Source: Saprospiraceae bacterium UBA3362 (lineage in GTDB: Bacteria > Bacteroidota > Bacteroidia > Chitinophagales > Saprospiraceae). From it: 64,000 bases of DNA. The stretch spans positions 1 through 64,000 of the forward strand of contig DEQQ01000098.1 in assembly GCA_002360455.1 (NCBI GenBank), read 5' to 3'. Below the pieces are notes generated by a model, which saw only the letters and a program-made list of their open reading frames with translations, was not told where the DNA came from and did no database searches. Positions 51,892-61,708 of the stretch are shown piece by piece; positions within the stretch are counted from its first letter, which is position 1; the number at the start of each line of letters is the position of its first letter. Position numbers and translations under genes: made by a program.

Positions 51892-54054
51892 TTATTTTTT
51901 TACGAGGGGAAAGCCTCTTGTTTTCATCAATGCATCTGTGCTTGGATCTTTTCCTCTAAAAAGTTTATACGCTTCGGCTTCATCCATTGTTCCCCCTACT
52001 GAAAACACATAATCATTAAGTCGCTTGCCCACAGACTTATCATAGGGACCACCGGCTTCTGTAAAGGCTTCAAAAGCATCTGCACTTAACACTTCAGACC
52101 ATAGATAACTGTAGTAACCTGCAGAATAGCCCTCATCAGAAAAAATATGGCCAAAATGAGGTAATCGATGACGCATTACTATTTCTTTTGGCATATTCAA
52201 TTTAGCTAATGTTTGCTTTTCAAATTGATCTGCATCTATATTAGCATTTCCGGCAAGATGAATTTTCATATCAACCAAAGCACTTGCAAGATATTCTGTT
52301 GTAGAAAATCCCTGGTTGAATGTTGCTGCTTTCTTTATTTTATCCAAAATTTCTTTTGGCATAGATTGTCCGGTTTTGTAATGCAAAGCATATTTGGATA
52401 AAATCTCAGGAGTGGACAACCAACGTTCTAAAATCTGCGAAGGGAACTCAACATAATCTGTTGCTACATTTGTACCTGATAGAGCAGGATAGTTCACTTT
52501 TGAACTAAGACCATGCAATGCATGTCCAAATTCATGAAATAAAGTTTCGGCATCATCCCAGGAAATTAATACCGCTTCTCCATTAGTGGTTTTAATGAAA
52601 TTGCAATTGTTGGAAACAATCGTTGTAATATTTCCATTAATTGTTTCTTGTTCGCGATAAGCAGTCATCCATGCGCCTGATCTTTTCCCTTCTCTGGCAT
52701 AAGGATCAAAATACCATAGTCCTATAAGTTGATTTGTTCTATTGTCTTCTACTTTCCAAACTCTTACATCCGCATGAAATACAGGTACATCATTTACTTG
52801 AGTAAATTTAAAATTAAACAATTCTTGAGCCATGTAAAACATTCCTTCTCTAAGTTTTTCCAACTGCAAATATTGCTTGACTTCATTCTCATCCAAGTCA
52901 TATTTTGCCTTTCTTACTTTCTCGGCAAAATAGCGATAATCCCAAGCTTCAATTTTGATTTTATCAGCTTGTTGATCTGCTAATTTTTGCATATCGGTTA
53001 CTTCTTCTTTGACTCTGGCAATTGCTGAAGGCCAGACCGACTCCAATAAAGCCATTGCTTTTTCGGGCGTTTGAGCCATCTTATCTGCAAGTTTCAAATG
53101 GGCATGACTTGGGAATCCTAGTAGCTTTGCTTTTTCTGCACGCAGGCTCAAAATTTGTGGGATGATTGCATTATTGTCATTTTTGTCTGCATTATCTCCA
53201 CGATTAATAAACATTTTCCACACTTTTTCTCGTAATGATCTATTGTTGGAATAAGTTAAAAAAGGTTCAACTGCTGATCTGGTATTGGCGATAAGCCATG
53301 TGCCTGATTTTTTCTTTGATTCTGCTTTGCTTTTAGCAGCGTTTATTATGGATTCGGGCAGCCCATCTAAGTCTTTTTCTGAATTGAGTTCAACAAATTT
53401 TTCAGACTCATCGGCCAATTGATTTTGAGAAAATTTTGTAAACAAACCGGCTAATTTTTGATTGATTTCTGCAACTTTTGCTTTACTTGAATCATCAAGT
53501 TTTGCTCCTGCCAAAACAAAGCTGGTATAGTATCTCCACAATAGTCGCTTTTGTTCAGCATTTAAGCTTTCTTTTTCTTTGCCATTATTCACAGCTTCTA
53601 TTCTTGCAAACAATTCTTTGTTTTGTATGATGGAATCTTGGAAAGCCGCAAATCGCGGTTCCGCTATTGCTTGAATAGAATCCAGTGTAGTATTGGCCAT
53701 ATTGCTAGTATAGATGTAATAAATTGCCTGAACTCTTTTGAGGGCTGAACCGGTTTTCTCTAAAGCTTCAATTGTATTCTTAAAATTGGCCGACTCTTGA
53801 TTTGTACAAATGGCATTAATTTCTTTTCTTTTGACATCCAGTGCCTCTTCAATACTTGGGAGAAAGTCTTCAATCTTCACCTTGTCAAATGCTGGAACTC
53901 CATTGTAAGGGCCTTTCCACTCATCTGTAAGTGAAAATGGTTTTGATAAATTGTCATTTGCTGAAATTGTTGATTTCATATCTTGTTTTTGGTTGTTGCA
54001 GGAATGGAAAATCAGTCCTGTGATGAGGCAAAAGCCTATGATTTTTGAATTCAT
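51892..54054 (-). CDS. dcp: M3-family metallopeptidase (dipeptidyl carboxypeptidase-like), lipoprotein
   Basis: 720 residues. Signal peptide with lipobox IFHSC (Cys19). The large helical M3 fold carries the zinc motif ETLFHEFGHALHGL near residue 506, and GYYSYLWSEVLSADAFEAF downstream. E. coli Dcp removes C-terminal dipeptides. Lipidation suggests it acts in the periplasm on peptides from outside or from signal processing. A -7 box lies about 30 bases upstream. Confidence 0.95.
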   Translation of the reverse strand: MNSKIIGFCLITGLIFHSCNNQKQDMKSTISANDNLSKPFSLTDEWKGPYNGVPAFDKVKIEDFLPSIEEALDVKRKEINAICTNQESANFKNTIEALEKTGSALKRVQAIYYIYTSNMANTTLDSIQAIAEPRFAAFQDSIIQNKELFARIEAVNNGKEKESLNAEQKRLLWRYYTSFVLAGAKLDDSSKAKVAEINQKLAGLFTKFSQNQLADESEKFVELNSEKDLDGLPESIINAAKSKAESKKKSGTWLIANTRSAVEPFLTYSNNRSLREKVWKMFINRGDNADKNDNNAIIPQILSLRAEKAKLLGFPSHAHLKLADKMAQTPEKAMALLESVWPSAIARVKEEVTDMQKLADQQADKIKIEAWDYRYFAEKVRKAKYDLDENEVKQYLQLEKLREGMFYMAQELFNFKFTQVNDVPVFHADVRVWKVEDNRTNQLIGLWYFDPYAREGKRSGAWMTAYREQETINGNITTIVSNNCNFIKTTNGEAVLISWDDAETLFHEFGHALHGLSSKVNYPALSGTNVATDYVEFPSQILERWLSTPEILSKYALHYKTGQSMPKEILDKIKKAATFNQGFSTTEYLASALVDMKIHLAGNANIDADQFEKQTLAKLNMPKEIVMRHRLPHFGHIFSDEGYSAGYYSYLWSEVLSADAFEAFTEAGGPYDKSVGKRLNDYVFSVGGTMDEAEAYKLFRGKDPSTDALMKTRGFPLVKK

Positions 54055-54085
54055 TTTGATAAAATTTTCTATAAAAGTATTGCCT

Positions 54086-54093
54086 CAAAATTA
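54086..54093 (-). promoter_or_regulatory. -7 box for the M3 peptidase gene
   Basis: TAATTTTG on the minus strand, about 32 bases before the ATG at 54054. Fits TAnnTTTG. Confidence 0.45.
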
Positions 54094-54274
54094 ATGAAAA
54101 ATGTGAAAAAAATAAATATTTAATGCACAGATTATAGAAGGCACCAATTTTTGCCGCAAGAATGGTGAAATAGCCTTGTTTTATTGTTTTGACAGTAGAA
54201 TGAATTTGAACAGGACTATTTACTGAAAAACAAGCCATTCATTTATTTTCAGAGCGGACATCACAAAGACTAAT

Positions 54275-54282
54275 TATATTTG
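54275..54282 (+). promoter_or_regulatory. -7 box for the omega-amidase gene
   Basis: TATATTTG, about 25 bases before the ATG at 54308; fits TAnnTTTG. Confidence 0.45.
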
Positions 54283-54307
54283 TACTCTATACTATTTAAA
54301 TTTTGAA

Positions 54308-55084
54308 ATGAAAATTGCAATTGTCCAGTTTAATCCTGTTTGGGAATCAATAGATTCCAATTTGAAAAAAATAGAAAATATGTTGAATCAAGAATTGTCG
54401 GATCAAGTGGACATAATTGTACTGCCTGAAATGTTTTCTACAGGATTTAGTATGAATACATCGTTGGCGGAAACAGAAAATGGTAAAACTGTAAATTGGA
54501 TGAAGTCCATTTCTGAGAAATATTCTAGCGCAATATGTGGCTCTGTTATGACCAGAGAAGATTCTCATTATTACAACAGATTTTATTGGATTCATAGAAC
54601 TGATCTTTTTACTTATGACAAGAGACATCTGTTCTCTCTTGCTCAGGAGCACTTAGATTTTTCTGCCGGTGATCAAAATATAGAGATTGAATACAAAGGA
54701 TTTAAAATTCGCAGTTTTATTTGCTACGATTTAAGATTTCCGGTTTGGATGAGAAACAAGAATGCCGCCGACTTGGATATTGTTGTTGCAAACTTTCCTA
54801 AAACAAGAACTTTAGCTTGGGATACTTTGCTTAGAGCAAGAGCAATAGAAAATCAAAACTACGTTATAGGAGTCAATATTGTGGGTAGGGATGGCAACGG
54901 TTTGGAGTATAGTGGACATTCTGCAGTGTATGACTGTGAAGGATTGACGGCTGCCCATTGCAATTCAGGCGAAGGAGTTTTTGTGGCTCAAATTAATCAG
55001 GAGAGAATTACTGCGTTTCGTCGTGCTTACCCTTTTTGGAAAGATGCAGATCAGTTTGAGATCAATAGGACTCAAAATAAATAG
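54308..55084 (+). CDS. yafV: Nitrilase-superfamily omega-amidase (YafV-like)
   Basis: 258 residues. Catalytic triad E41 (VLPEMFSTGFSMN), K105 (TYDKRHLFSLA) and C139 (SFICYDLRFPVW), typical of omega-amidase/YafV, which hydrolyses alpha-ketoglutaramate or alpha-ketosuccinamate. That product arises when glutamine is used by transaminases such as YbdL, a relative of which is encoded at 62794. birA starts right after, with the ATG only 1 base past the stop. Confidence 0.9.
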   Translation: MKIAIVQFNPVWESIDSNLKKIENMLNQELSDQVDIIVLPEMFSTGFSMNTSLAETENGKTVNWMKSISEKYSSAICGSVMTREDSHYYNRFYWIHRTDLFTYDKRHLFSLAQEHLDFSAGDQNIEIEYKGFKIRSFICYDLRFPVWMRNKNAADLDIVVANFPKTRTLAWDTLLRARAIENQNYVIGVNIVGRDGNGLEYSGHSAVYDCEGLTAAHCNSGEGVFVAQINQERITAFRRAYPFWKDADQFEINRTQNK

Positions 55085-55085
55085 A

Positions 55086-55829
55086 ATGTACACATTGATT
55101 TATTTGGATCATGTTGATTCTACGAATCGTTATGCTGCAGATTATTTGCAATCTCATCAACCAACTAATCCTTGTGTGATCCATGCAAATCATCAGACTG
55201 AAGGAAAAGGGCAGTATGGTCGTGCATGGATATCAGTAGAAAACGAAAGCCTGTGTTTTTCATTAATCATTCCGAGTGTTAATCTTCCTTTGACGAAACT
55301 TTTTCTTTTACATTGTATAACGTCATTATCCATTGTAAAACAACTTCAACTTTATTTCCCTGAGTTGAACTTTGCCATTAAATGGCCTAATGATATATAT
55401 TGTTTAGAGAAAAAAATTTGTGGTATTTTAATTCAAAATGTTATCAAACATGACATTGTTCAGGATACAATACTCGGTATTGGAATAAACGTTAATAATT
55501 CTCATTTTTCTAATCTAAATCAAGCCTCATCATTGTATATTTTATGTCAAAGAATGGTGAACCTAAATTCTTTAATGGACGCTATAGTGAGAGAAGTTAT
55601 AGATAGGTTTCAGTTCTTTTGCGACAATGAGAATTGGGATCATTTATTAACAACATACAATGAACTGCTATATTGTAAGAATACTGAGGTTGAATGGATG
55701 CATAACAAACACTCTTTTCATGCAAGAATTATTGAAGTAAATTCTTTAGGCCAAATTCAATTGAGGACCCAAAATGAAAACATACAGTGGTATTCTTTTG
55801 GAGAAATTCAATATGTTAGAAAAGTTTAG
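55086..55829 (+). CDS. birA: Biotin-protein ligase, catalytic domain only
   Basis: 247 residues from the ATG at 55086 (an open frame reaches back to 54981 inside yafV, but has no support). Ligase motifs: STNRYAADYL, HQTEGKGQYGRAWIS, KWPNDIYCLEKKICGILIQN and LGIGINVNNS. There is no N-terminal helix-turn-helix, so it is a monofunctional enzyme that biotinylates acetyl-CoA carboxylase rather than a repressor. It begins one base after the yafV stop, and its end overlaps the convergent lnt gene by 14 bases. Confidence 0.92.
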   Translation: MYTLIYLDHVDSTNRYAADYLQSHQPTNPCVIHANHQTEGKGQYGRAWISVENESLCFSLIIPSVNLPLTKLFLLHCITSLSIVKQLQLYFPELNFAIKWPNDIYCLEKKICGILIQNVIKHDIVQDTILGIGINVNNSHFSNLNQASSLYILCQRMVNLNSLMDAIVREVIDRFQFFCDNENWDHLLTTYNELLYCKNTEVEWMHNKHSFHARIIEVNSLGQIQLRTQNENIQWYSFGEIQYVRKV

Positions 55830-57603
55830 ACTTAATAACAGTGGACCAATAAATAATTAAAAAAAGAATGCTTATAACGCATGCAAGCCAAGCTATAAAG
55901 TCACCTGTTTTTTCATAAAAACTATGCTCATTGTTTAAAAGTATGTCTTGTTCATGAGCAATTTTTGTATCATATCGACTTGACCATTGCACATTCCCTT
56001 TCGCATTAATAAAGCAAGATGAACCAGTGTTGGTAGCTCTTACCACGGGTTTCCTGTATTCAATAGCCCTTAAAATGGAATAATATGCATGTTGCTTGTA
56101 GCCGGGTGTGTCATCCCACCAACCATCATTGGTCAAAACAAAGAGAGCTTGTGAACCTTGCCTGAAAAATCCTTGTAAATATTCACCATAAATAGATTCA
56201 TAACAGATAACAGGAGCAACTTTTTTGTCATTAAAAATAAAAGGCTGTCTTTCTTTTTGCTGTGCAAAACCTGCTGCAGAACCGCCGAGCATTTTCACTA
56301 TAGGATTCAAGAAAGGAAGCAAATTTTTATATGGAAAAATTTCTGCACCGGGAACCAATTTACTTTTTATATAATAATCTTCTTTTTCTTTACTCACCAT
56401 TAAGGCTGTATTTCCTATCTCGTAGTAGCTGTTTGGATTAGAATTACTTTGTCGTGCTGCTGGGCTTAGAGGTTCATTGGGAAGAAAAAATTTTACAGAA
56501 GTGATTCCGGTGATCAAACATGAATGATTATTCTTTAATATAGAATCGCGTATCCATGTTATCCTTTCATCCTCTTTTAGGCTGTTGATTTTAAATAGGT
56601 CTTCATTACCAATACTTGTTTCCGGCCACAATATGAATTCTGTTTGCTCGGAAGAAAATTCGTTGCTTAGTTTTTGAAATTCTTTGCACTGAATTGATTC
56701 GGGTATAGAGAATTTTTGAAAATGTGGTTCGTAATTTGCTTGTACAATTAATATTCTCGAGCGTACTCCATTTATATCATACAACAGATACATAAACAAT
56801 GATATCAATGAGGGAATTGCAATCCAAAGAATTAAAGAAAAACCATATTTTTTAGTGGACTTAGTATTTTGATTTTGTTTTGATTTCCATAGTTCGAATA
56901 CAAACCAGTTGGCAACCAATATCCAAAGTCCACCACCAAATACACCGGTAACTTCATACCATTGAATCAAACTTGGTAGGCTTGCCCATGTATTTCCCAG
57001 TGTGAGCCATGGCCAAGAAATTTCCCAATTGAGATGAATATATTCCCAGCAAAACCAAAAAGAAAAGAAAGCTAACCATTTAAATTGAGGAAATCTTCGA
57101 CCTACAATTATCATTCCAAGCCATGGAATCGACATGAATAAACTATTCAAAGTAAAAGCAACTAAAGAGGGAATGAGAGCAGCATTAGCAACCCAAAATG
57201 TAGCAAGAAAATTCCAAAGTAAAAAACAAAAATAGGAATAAATAAAATGCCTTAGATTTTTTGAGTTAATATCAGATTGTTCAATTCTTTCTTGTAAAAT
57301 AAGCAATGGAACAAAGGCTACGAAACTTAATGGGGCCAAAGGAAGAGGAGGAAAAGCTAATGCTAATAAAATTCCGGACAGAGCAATAAGACCAAGATAA
57401 TATAACTTCTCTTTTGAATCCCAAAAAAATTGCTTTAAAAAAATAGTGATGAGCAACCAACTCAATATAAAGAAAACCAACACTAAGTAGCCCCAAAATG
57501 GAATTGTAGCCAGTTTTAGTCCTAGGATTACTAACAAAATAAAGCAAGCTAAACCAATAAGCCTTCTGTATTTTTTTTCGAGAAAAAATTTGCTAAGCAT
57601 CAT
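55816..57603 (-). CDS. lnt: Apolipoprotein N-acyltransferase
   Basis: Adds the third acyl chain to lipoproteins. 595 residues: eight or so TM helices in the first 270, then a nitrilase-fold domain with the catalytic Glu in ILWPETSIGN (near 321), Lys in SKLVPGAEIFPYKNLLPF (near 410) and Cys in PVICYESIYGEYL (near 466). This window encodes several lipoproteins that would be its substrates. The gene abuts maf (no bases between) in the same operon as the giant protein upstream. Confidence 0.95.
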   Translation of the reverse strand: MMLSKFFLEKKYRRLIGLACFILLVILGLKLATIPFWGYLVLVFFILSWLLITIFLKQFFWDSKEKLYYLGLIALSGILLALAFPPLPLAPLSFVAFVPLLILQERIEQSDINSKNLRHFIYSYFCFLLWNFLATFWVANAALIPSLVAFTLNSLFMSIPWLGMIIVGRRFPQFKWLAFFSFWFCWEYIHLNWEISWPWLTLGNTWASLPSLIQWYEVTGVFGGGLWILVANWFVFELWKSKQNQNTKSTKKYGFSLILWIAIPSLISLFMYLLYDINGVRSRILIVQANYEPHFQKFSIPESIQCKEFQKLSNEFSSEQTEFILWPETSIGNEDLFKINSLKEDERITWIRDSILKNNHSCLITGITSVKFFLPNEPLSPAARQSNSNPNSYYEIGNTALMVSKEKEDYYIKSKLVPGAEIFPYKNLLPFLNPIVKMLGGSAAGFAQQKERQPFIFNDKKVAPVICYESIYGEYLQGFFRQGSQALFVLTNDGWWDDTPGYKQHAYYSILRAIEYRKPVVRATNTGSSCFINAKGNVQWSSRYDTKIAHEQDILLNNEHSFYEKTGDFIAWLACVISILFLIIYWSTVIKSKLF

Positions 57604-58194
57604 TTAAAATAATAAAGCCCCTTCAAAGTGTTTTAAGCCTTCATAAACCAGATCGGCCGGCAAGCCCATAATGTTTGCATAGCTTCCCTCAATGGCAGAG
57701 ATCTTACAAAGGCCAACCCATTCTTGAACGGCATAAGATCCTGCTTTATCATATGGCTTAAAACGATCAATGTACCATTCAATTTCTTCATAAGTAAATT
57801 CTCTGAAATAGACATTTGAAGAACCTGTGAAAGAAATAGTTTTATGCTTGTCAGTGATTTGTACTCCGGTATAAACAGTGTGTTTTTTTCCTGAAAGATG
57901 TGCAAGTATTCGGATAGCATCGTTTCGGTCAGATGGTTTCCCAAATATTTTTTGACCTAATACGACGATGCTGTCTGCTGTAATGATAATATTGTCTTCA
58001 GTGAGGTATTGCCTTGCCTCTGCAGTTTTTTTAGAGCATATAAATTCTGCAACTTCATTGATAGCAAGATTTTCAGGATAAGTCTCATCTGCATTTACCG
58101 GAGATACCGTAATAGTGAATCCTGCTTCTTCCAACAATTGTTTTCTTCGAGGAGAGCCTGACGCCAGAACAATTGGCCTTTTATTTAAAGACAT
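57604..58194 (-). CDS. maf: Maf-family nucleoside-triphosphate pyrophosphatase
   Basis: 196 residues. LASGSPRRKQLLEEAGF at the N-terminus, VNADETYP, TADSIVVLGQKIFGKP, and the C-terminal KAGSYAVQEWVG and YANIMGLPAD motifs. Maf proteins hydrolyse non-canonical nucleotides such as dTTP or UTP analogues. The gene is followed at once by lnt and lies 11 bases after the giant type B protein on the same strand. Confidence 0.95.
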   Translation of the reverse strand: MSLNKRPIVLASGSPRRKQLLEEAGFTITVSPVNADETYPENLAINEVAEFICSKKTAEARQYLTEDNIIITADSIVVLGQKIFGKPSDRNDAIRILAHLSGKKHTVYTGVQITDKHKTISFTGSSNVYFREFTYEEIEWYIDRFKPYDKAGSYAVQEWVGLCKISAIEGSYANIMGLPADLVYEGLKHFEGALLF

Positions 58195-58205
58195 CTTTGA
58201 AATAT

Positions 58206-61200
58206 TTACCTAATTAACGTAACATCTCCGGTTATGTTTTTAATATCGCCTGTAGATGTTTTAATTTGGGCAAAAAATACATAAACTCCGGGAAGGCATT
58301 TTTCTGATTTAAAATTTCCATCCCAACCCGATGGTTCATGATTTGCCGAGACATTTTGAATGGAAAATACAAGTTCTCCCCAGCGATCATAAATGTTCAT
58401 TAATTCTAATGTTGCAAATGGATCTCCATGTACATAAAATCGATCATTGATATTATCTCCATTTGGACTGAAAATATTGGGATAATAAAAATCACCTTCC
58501 CTTTGAATTTTAATCCAAATGCTGTGTTCAGCAAGACAGCCATTTTCATCTTCGGTAGTCACGGTAACAAATGCAGAATCTATTCCAATCCACGAATTGA
58601 GTTTACAACTATCACAAGATAATATGCCTTTGCTGGTTTCCCAGCGATATGATTTTACTAAGCGATTAGTTTTTGCTTCCAAAGGGACCGGGACATTGGC
58701 TTTTCCAACTCGATCAGAACCTAAATTGACATTCAACTCTCTAGCCTGTTGGATATTAAATTGATGAACTTCTGATTCACAGTTATTTTGGTCAATAATT
58801 TTAATTGTATAGTTCCCCGGATTGAGTGAATTGAGATCGGTTAACCTTATTTTGTTATTGTTCAATAAAATAGTTGAATTTTGGAATTTTGAACTATCTT
58901 CTAAAAGAATAGCGGCCTGATCACCGACACACAAAATATCTTTTATTTTGAAATCAAGATCAATGGGTTTCCACTTTACCGTATAATCAATGATACTATC
59001 ACAATTAAATTGGTTTTTAAGCAATAGTGTTCCGAAACCTGTATGATTGGGGTTGCAGGTTACACTATCAATTTTAGTAAAAGATTTTGGTATAGATTTG
59101 GTCAACGTAATAGCAATGGTGTCACAAGGAATTCCTTGAATAAGAGCGGTGTCGATTTCGTCAATTAAAATATCACAGGATGTATTAAAAATTCGAATAG
59201 TATCAAGCAGCGCAACAGAATAAAAAGTTCTTATGATGGAGTCGCATCCAAATTCTTGTGTTTGGAAGTGTTTTTCTATTGTTTTATTCCATAAGCCTGA
59301 GTCGCAGGTAGAGTTAGTAAAATCAATTATGTAGCTTTGAGCCAATTTAGTTTGCAATACCAATATTGAATCACAGCCGTAAACTGTTGTATAATTCTTT
59401 ACAATAGTTCCCGTATCCTGAGGTAAACAAGAATGGGAAATGGTTGTTGAAGAATAAGAAGAAGCTCTTTTATATTGTTTAATATAGAAACTATCGCAGC
59501 CTGTGGATGAAATTAATTTTGTTGTATCAGAATATTCTTTTTGTAAGTCACAAATATATTGTTCTGTACTTTGGATTTGTTGCTTTGCGTAACTTGTGAT
59601 TGTATATAGGATTGAATCACATCCATATTGATTCGTATAAATTGATTTGGTAGTCCCAGCTTGAGAGCTATCACAACTTGTTCGTAGAATATAGCTGTCT
59701 GCCGAAGCTGCGGGAAAATATTCTGTTATAATATACTTTCCACATGGAGCCGTTGAAACTAAAACAGTATCTGAGAATGATCGATTGAGGCAATCAGGCT
59801 TTTTTATTCTTTCGACATCAGGCGCTTTGTAACTAAACTGAAGGTTGATTATGGAATCACATCCAAAGCGATTGGACAATATTTGAGTATAGGTTTTTGC
59901 ACTATCCGGAGTGCAGCAAATGCCCTGAATCCAGCTTGTATCTTTAGGAAGAGGAAACTGATAGCTAAACTTAAGAGTATCACAATTAGATTGTCCTTTG
60001 ATCAAATTGGAATCTAATTTGAAGCTTGAAAAATTGCAAGAATACAGACTGTCTCTGAGAATAATATTTCCTGTTTTCAAAATTAAAAACCTGTCTACAG
60101 AGTCAATGTTTTTACATTGGTCTTCTACATAAAATCGATAAACGGTTGTATCGTTTGTAGTTTTTAGTTTGATATAATTTTGTTTTTTTATTCCACAGTC
60201 GTCCTGCCATAGGATGTTAGCAAATTTCGATAACCAATTATTTAACATTGCTGTATCCGGATCGCAGTTGAGAATAAGATCTGTTCCGGCATTGGTCAAC
60301 TGAGGGGCAATTGTATCTTGAATTATAAAATAAGCTTCCTCTGACACAGAGTTGCCACAGGCATCCGTAACAATAAAGTTGACCCTATTAGAATCACAAG
60401 GGCCCGATTTAAAGTTGTATTCTTCTACATCCCACTTTAATTCGATACAATTATCTTCAGCTTTGGCTCCGGCATGAGATTGGATCCAATCAGAATACCG
60501 TCTAAAAATATTCTGTGTTTTGCAATTAATTATTTCATTTTGAGGTAAACTTATAAAGTAGGGATTTTCAATATCTCGAATTAAAATATTTTGTGTGTGA
60601 ACTGCTGTGTTTTGACATTGATCTGTAGCTGTCCATTCATAATTTATTTCTTTGTAGCAAGGATTAATTTCTATTACAGATTTTTTAAATTGAACTACAA
60701 CATTGGCATCGCAATTGTCCGTTGCTGTTATAACAGGAGGATTGCCAACTTCAAATCCACAACCAACAGTAAGGTTTGGTGGAAATTCTGATAAAACCGG
60801 AGCTGATTGATCGACCGGACATTCAAAAATTTTAATATCATCAATAAGAGGACCTGCCAATTGATTAGGGCCTGTACTGCTAAATTCGAGAACGGCTGAT
60901 GATGAAGTTGCTTGAAACATAAAGGATTTTTTTAGCCAAGCACCACTGCCTATATTGTTAACAGGCCAACTGGCTACAACCCAATTGTTTCCCAAATTTA
61001 TTCTTAAGGTTGAGTTGAAACTTGCATTATGAGCATACCACAATTCAATAGTATAATTATTTCCGGGAGTAAAACCTGATATGGAAGTGCTGATAGTTCC
61101 AAATCCTGGACTTCCATGCATATCTACAAAAGTGCTTGCTCCATTTGGATTTCCAGCTCCGAGCATATTATAAGCGCCATCAACAATATCTACCGCTCCT

Positions 61201-61445
61201 GAGACAATCCAGGGTCCATGCATTCCACCCGAAAATAAAGGGATAAAACTTCCCGGAGGCGGTTGAGGTGCATCCTCGAAACCCAAAAATAAAAACTCTT
61301 GAGGGTTACCACAACAACAGCCGCCCCTCAACCCAAAAAGCAACTGTTCCTGATCCTGTCCAACTGATTTATAATACAATATAAATATACAAAAAAATAC
61401 TTTAAAGTATGCTATAAAACGATAATGGGTCAATATGGATATCAT
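58206..61445 (-). CDS. Large T9SS type B protein with Cys-rich GCDSI repeats
   Basis: 1079 residues. Signal peptide cut before Gln (YKSVGQDQEQ). An N-terminal galactose-binding-like domain (about 50-210: GPWIVSGAVDIVDGAYN, TPGNNYTIELWYAHN) resembles DUF642/CBM modules. HYR-like Cys domains follow, then a run of about eight Cys repeats, several with FGCDSI or YGCDSI cores. At 986-1079 there is a gliding-motility/T9SS type B sorting domain (YPNIFSPNGDNINDRFYV, IYDRWGELVFSI, PGVYVFFAQI). It is likely secreted or surface-bound. It probably begins a transcript running into maf and lnt. Confidence 0.92.
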   Translation of the reverse strand: MISILTHYRFIAYFKVFFCIFILYYKSVGQDQEQLLFGLRGGCCCGNPQEFLFLGFEDAPQPPPGSFIPLFSGGMHGPWIVSGAVDIVDGAYNMLGAGNPNGASTFVDMHGSPGFGTISTSISGFTPGNNYTIELWYAHNASFNSTLRINLGNNWVVASWPVNNIGSGAWLKKSFMFQATSSSAVLEFSSTGPNQLAGPLIDDIKIFECPVDQSAPVLSEFPPNLTVGCGFEVGNPPVITATDNCDANVVVQFKKSVIEINPCYKEINYEWTATDQCQNTAVHTQNILIRDIENPYFISLPQNEIINCKTQNIFRRYSDWIQSHAGAKAEDNCIELKWDVEEYNFKSGPCDSNRVNFIVTDACGNSVSEEAYFIIQDTIAPQLTNAGTDLILNCDPDTAMLNNWLSKFANILWQDDCGIKKQNYIKLKTTNDTTVYRFYVEDQCKNIDSVDRFLILKTGNIILRDSLYSCNFSSFKLDSNLIKGQSNCDTLKFSYQFPLPKDTSWIQGICCTPDSAKTYTQILSNRFGCDSIINLQFSYKAPDVERIKKPDCLNRSFSDTVLVSTAPCGKYIITEYFPAASADSYILRTSCDSSQAGTTKSIYTNQYGCDSILYTITSYAKQQIQSTEQYICDLQKEYSDTTKLISSTGCDSFYIKQYKRASSYSSTTISHSCLPQDTGTIVKNYTTVYGCDSILVLQTKLAQSYIIDFTNSTCDSGLWNKTIEKHFQTQEFGCDSIIRTFYSVALLDTIRIFNTSCDILIDEIDTALIQGIPCDTIAITLTKSIPKSFTKIDSVTCNPNHTGFGTLLLKNQFNCDSIIDYTVKWKPIDLDFKIKDILCVGDQAAILLEDSSKFQNSTILLNNNKIRLTDLNSLNPGNYTIKIIDQNNCESEVHQFNIQQARELNVNLGSDRVGKANVPVPLEAKTNRLVKSYRWETSKGILSCDSCKLNSWIGIDSAFVTVTTEDENGCLAEHSIWIKIQREGDFYYPNIFSPNGDNINDRFYVHGDPFATLELMNIYDRWGELVFSIQNVSANHEPSGWDGNFKSEKCLPGVYVFFAQIKTSTGDIKNITGDVTLIR

Positions 61446-61633
61446 TTAAAACAAAAACTAATTTGGACTGGGTAAAAGTAATTTAAAATTTTTATTAAAA
61501 CAAAGTTTTAGCTTGTTTTTTACTCCAGTTTATTGAATTGGTAGTCCTGCTAAACCTCTACTTTTTGATCAAAGTAGATTAAAATTATTTACTATTTTAG
61601 CCCAAATATTCTAAAAACCAAAAGGGCTAAACC

Positions 61634-61641
61634 TATCTTTG
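61634..61641 (+). promoter_or_regulatory. -7 box for the Omp85-like gene
   Basis: TATCTTTG, about 67 bases before the GTG start at 61709; fits TAnnTTTG. Confidence 0.5.
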
Positions 61642-61708
61642 TGTTGAGATTAATATCAAATCAATTAATTCCTATTGACCGGTAGTACAAACAAGAAGTT
61701 CGCAAGAA

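Noticed and set aside
54981..55085. N-terminal extension of birA
   Set aside because: Lies in another frame of yafV, and the ligase domain begins right after the ATG at 55086.
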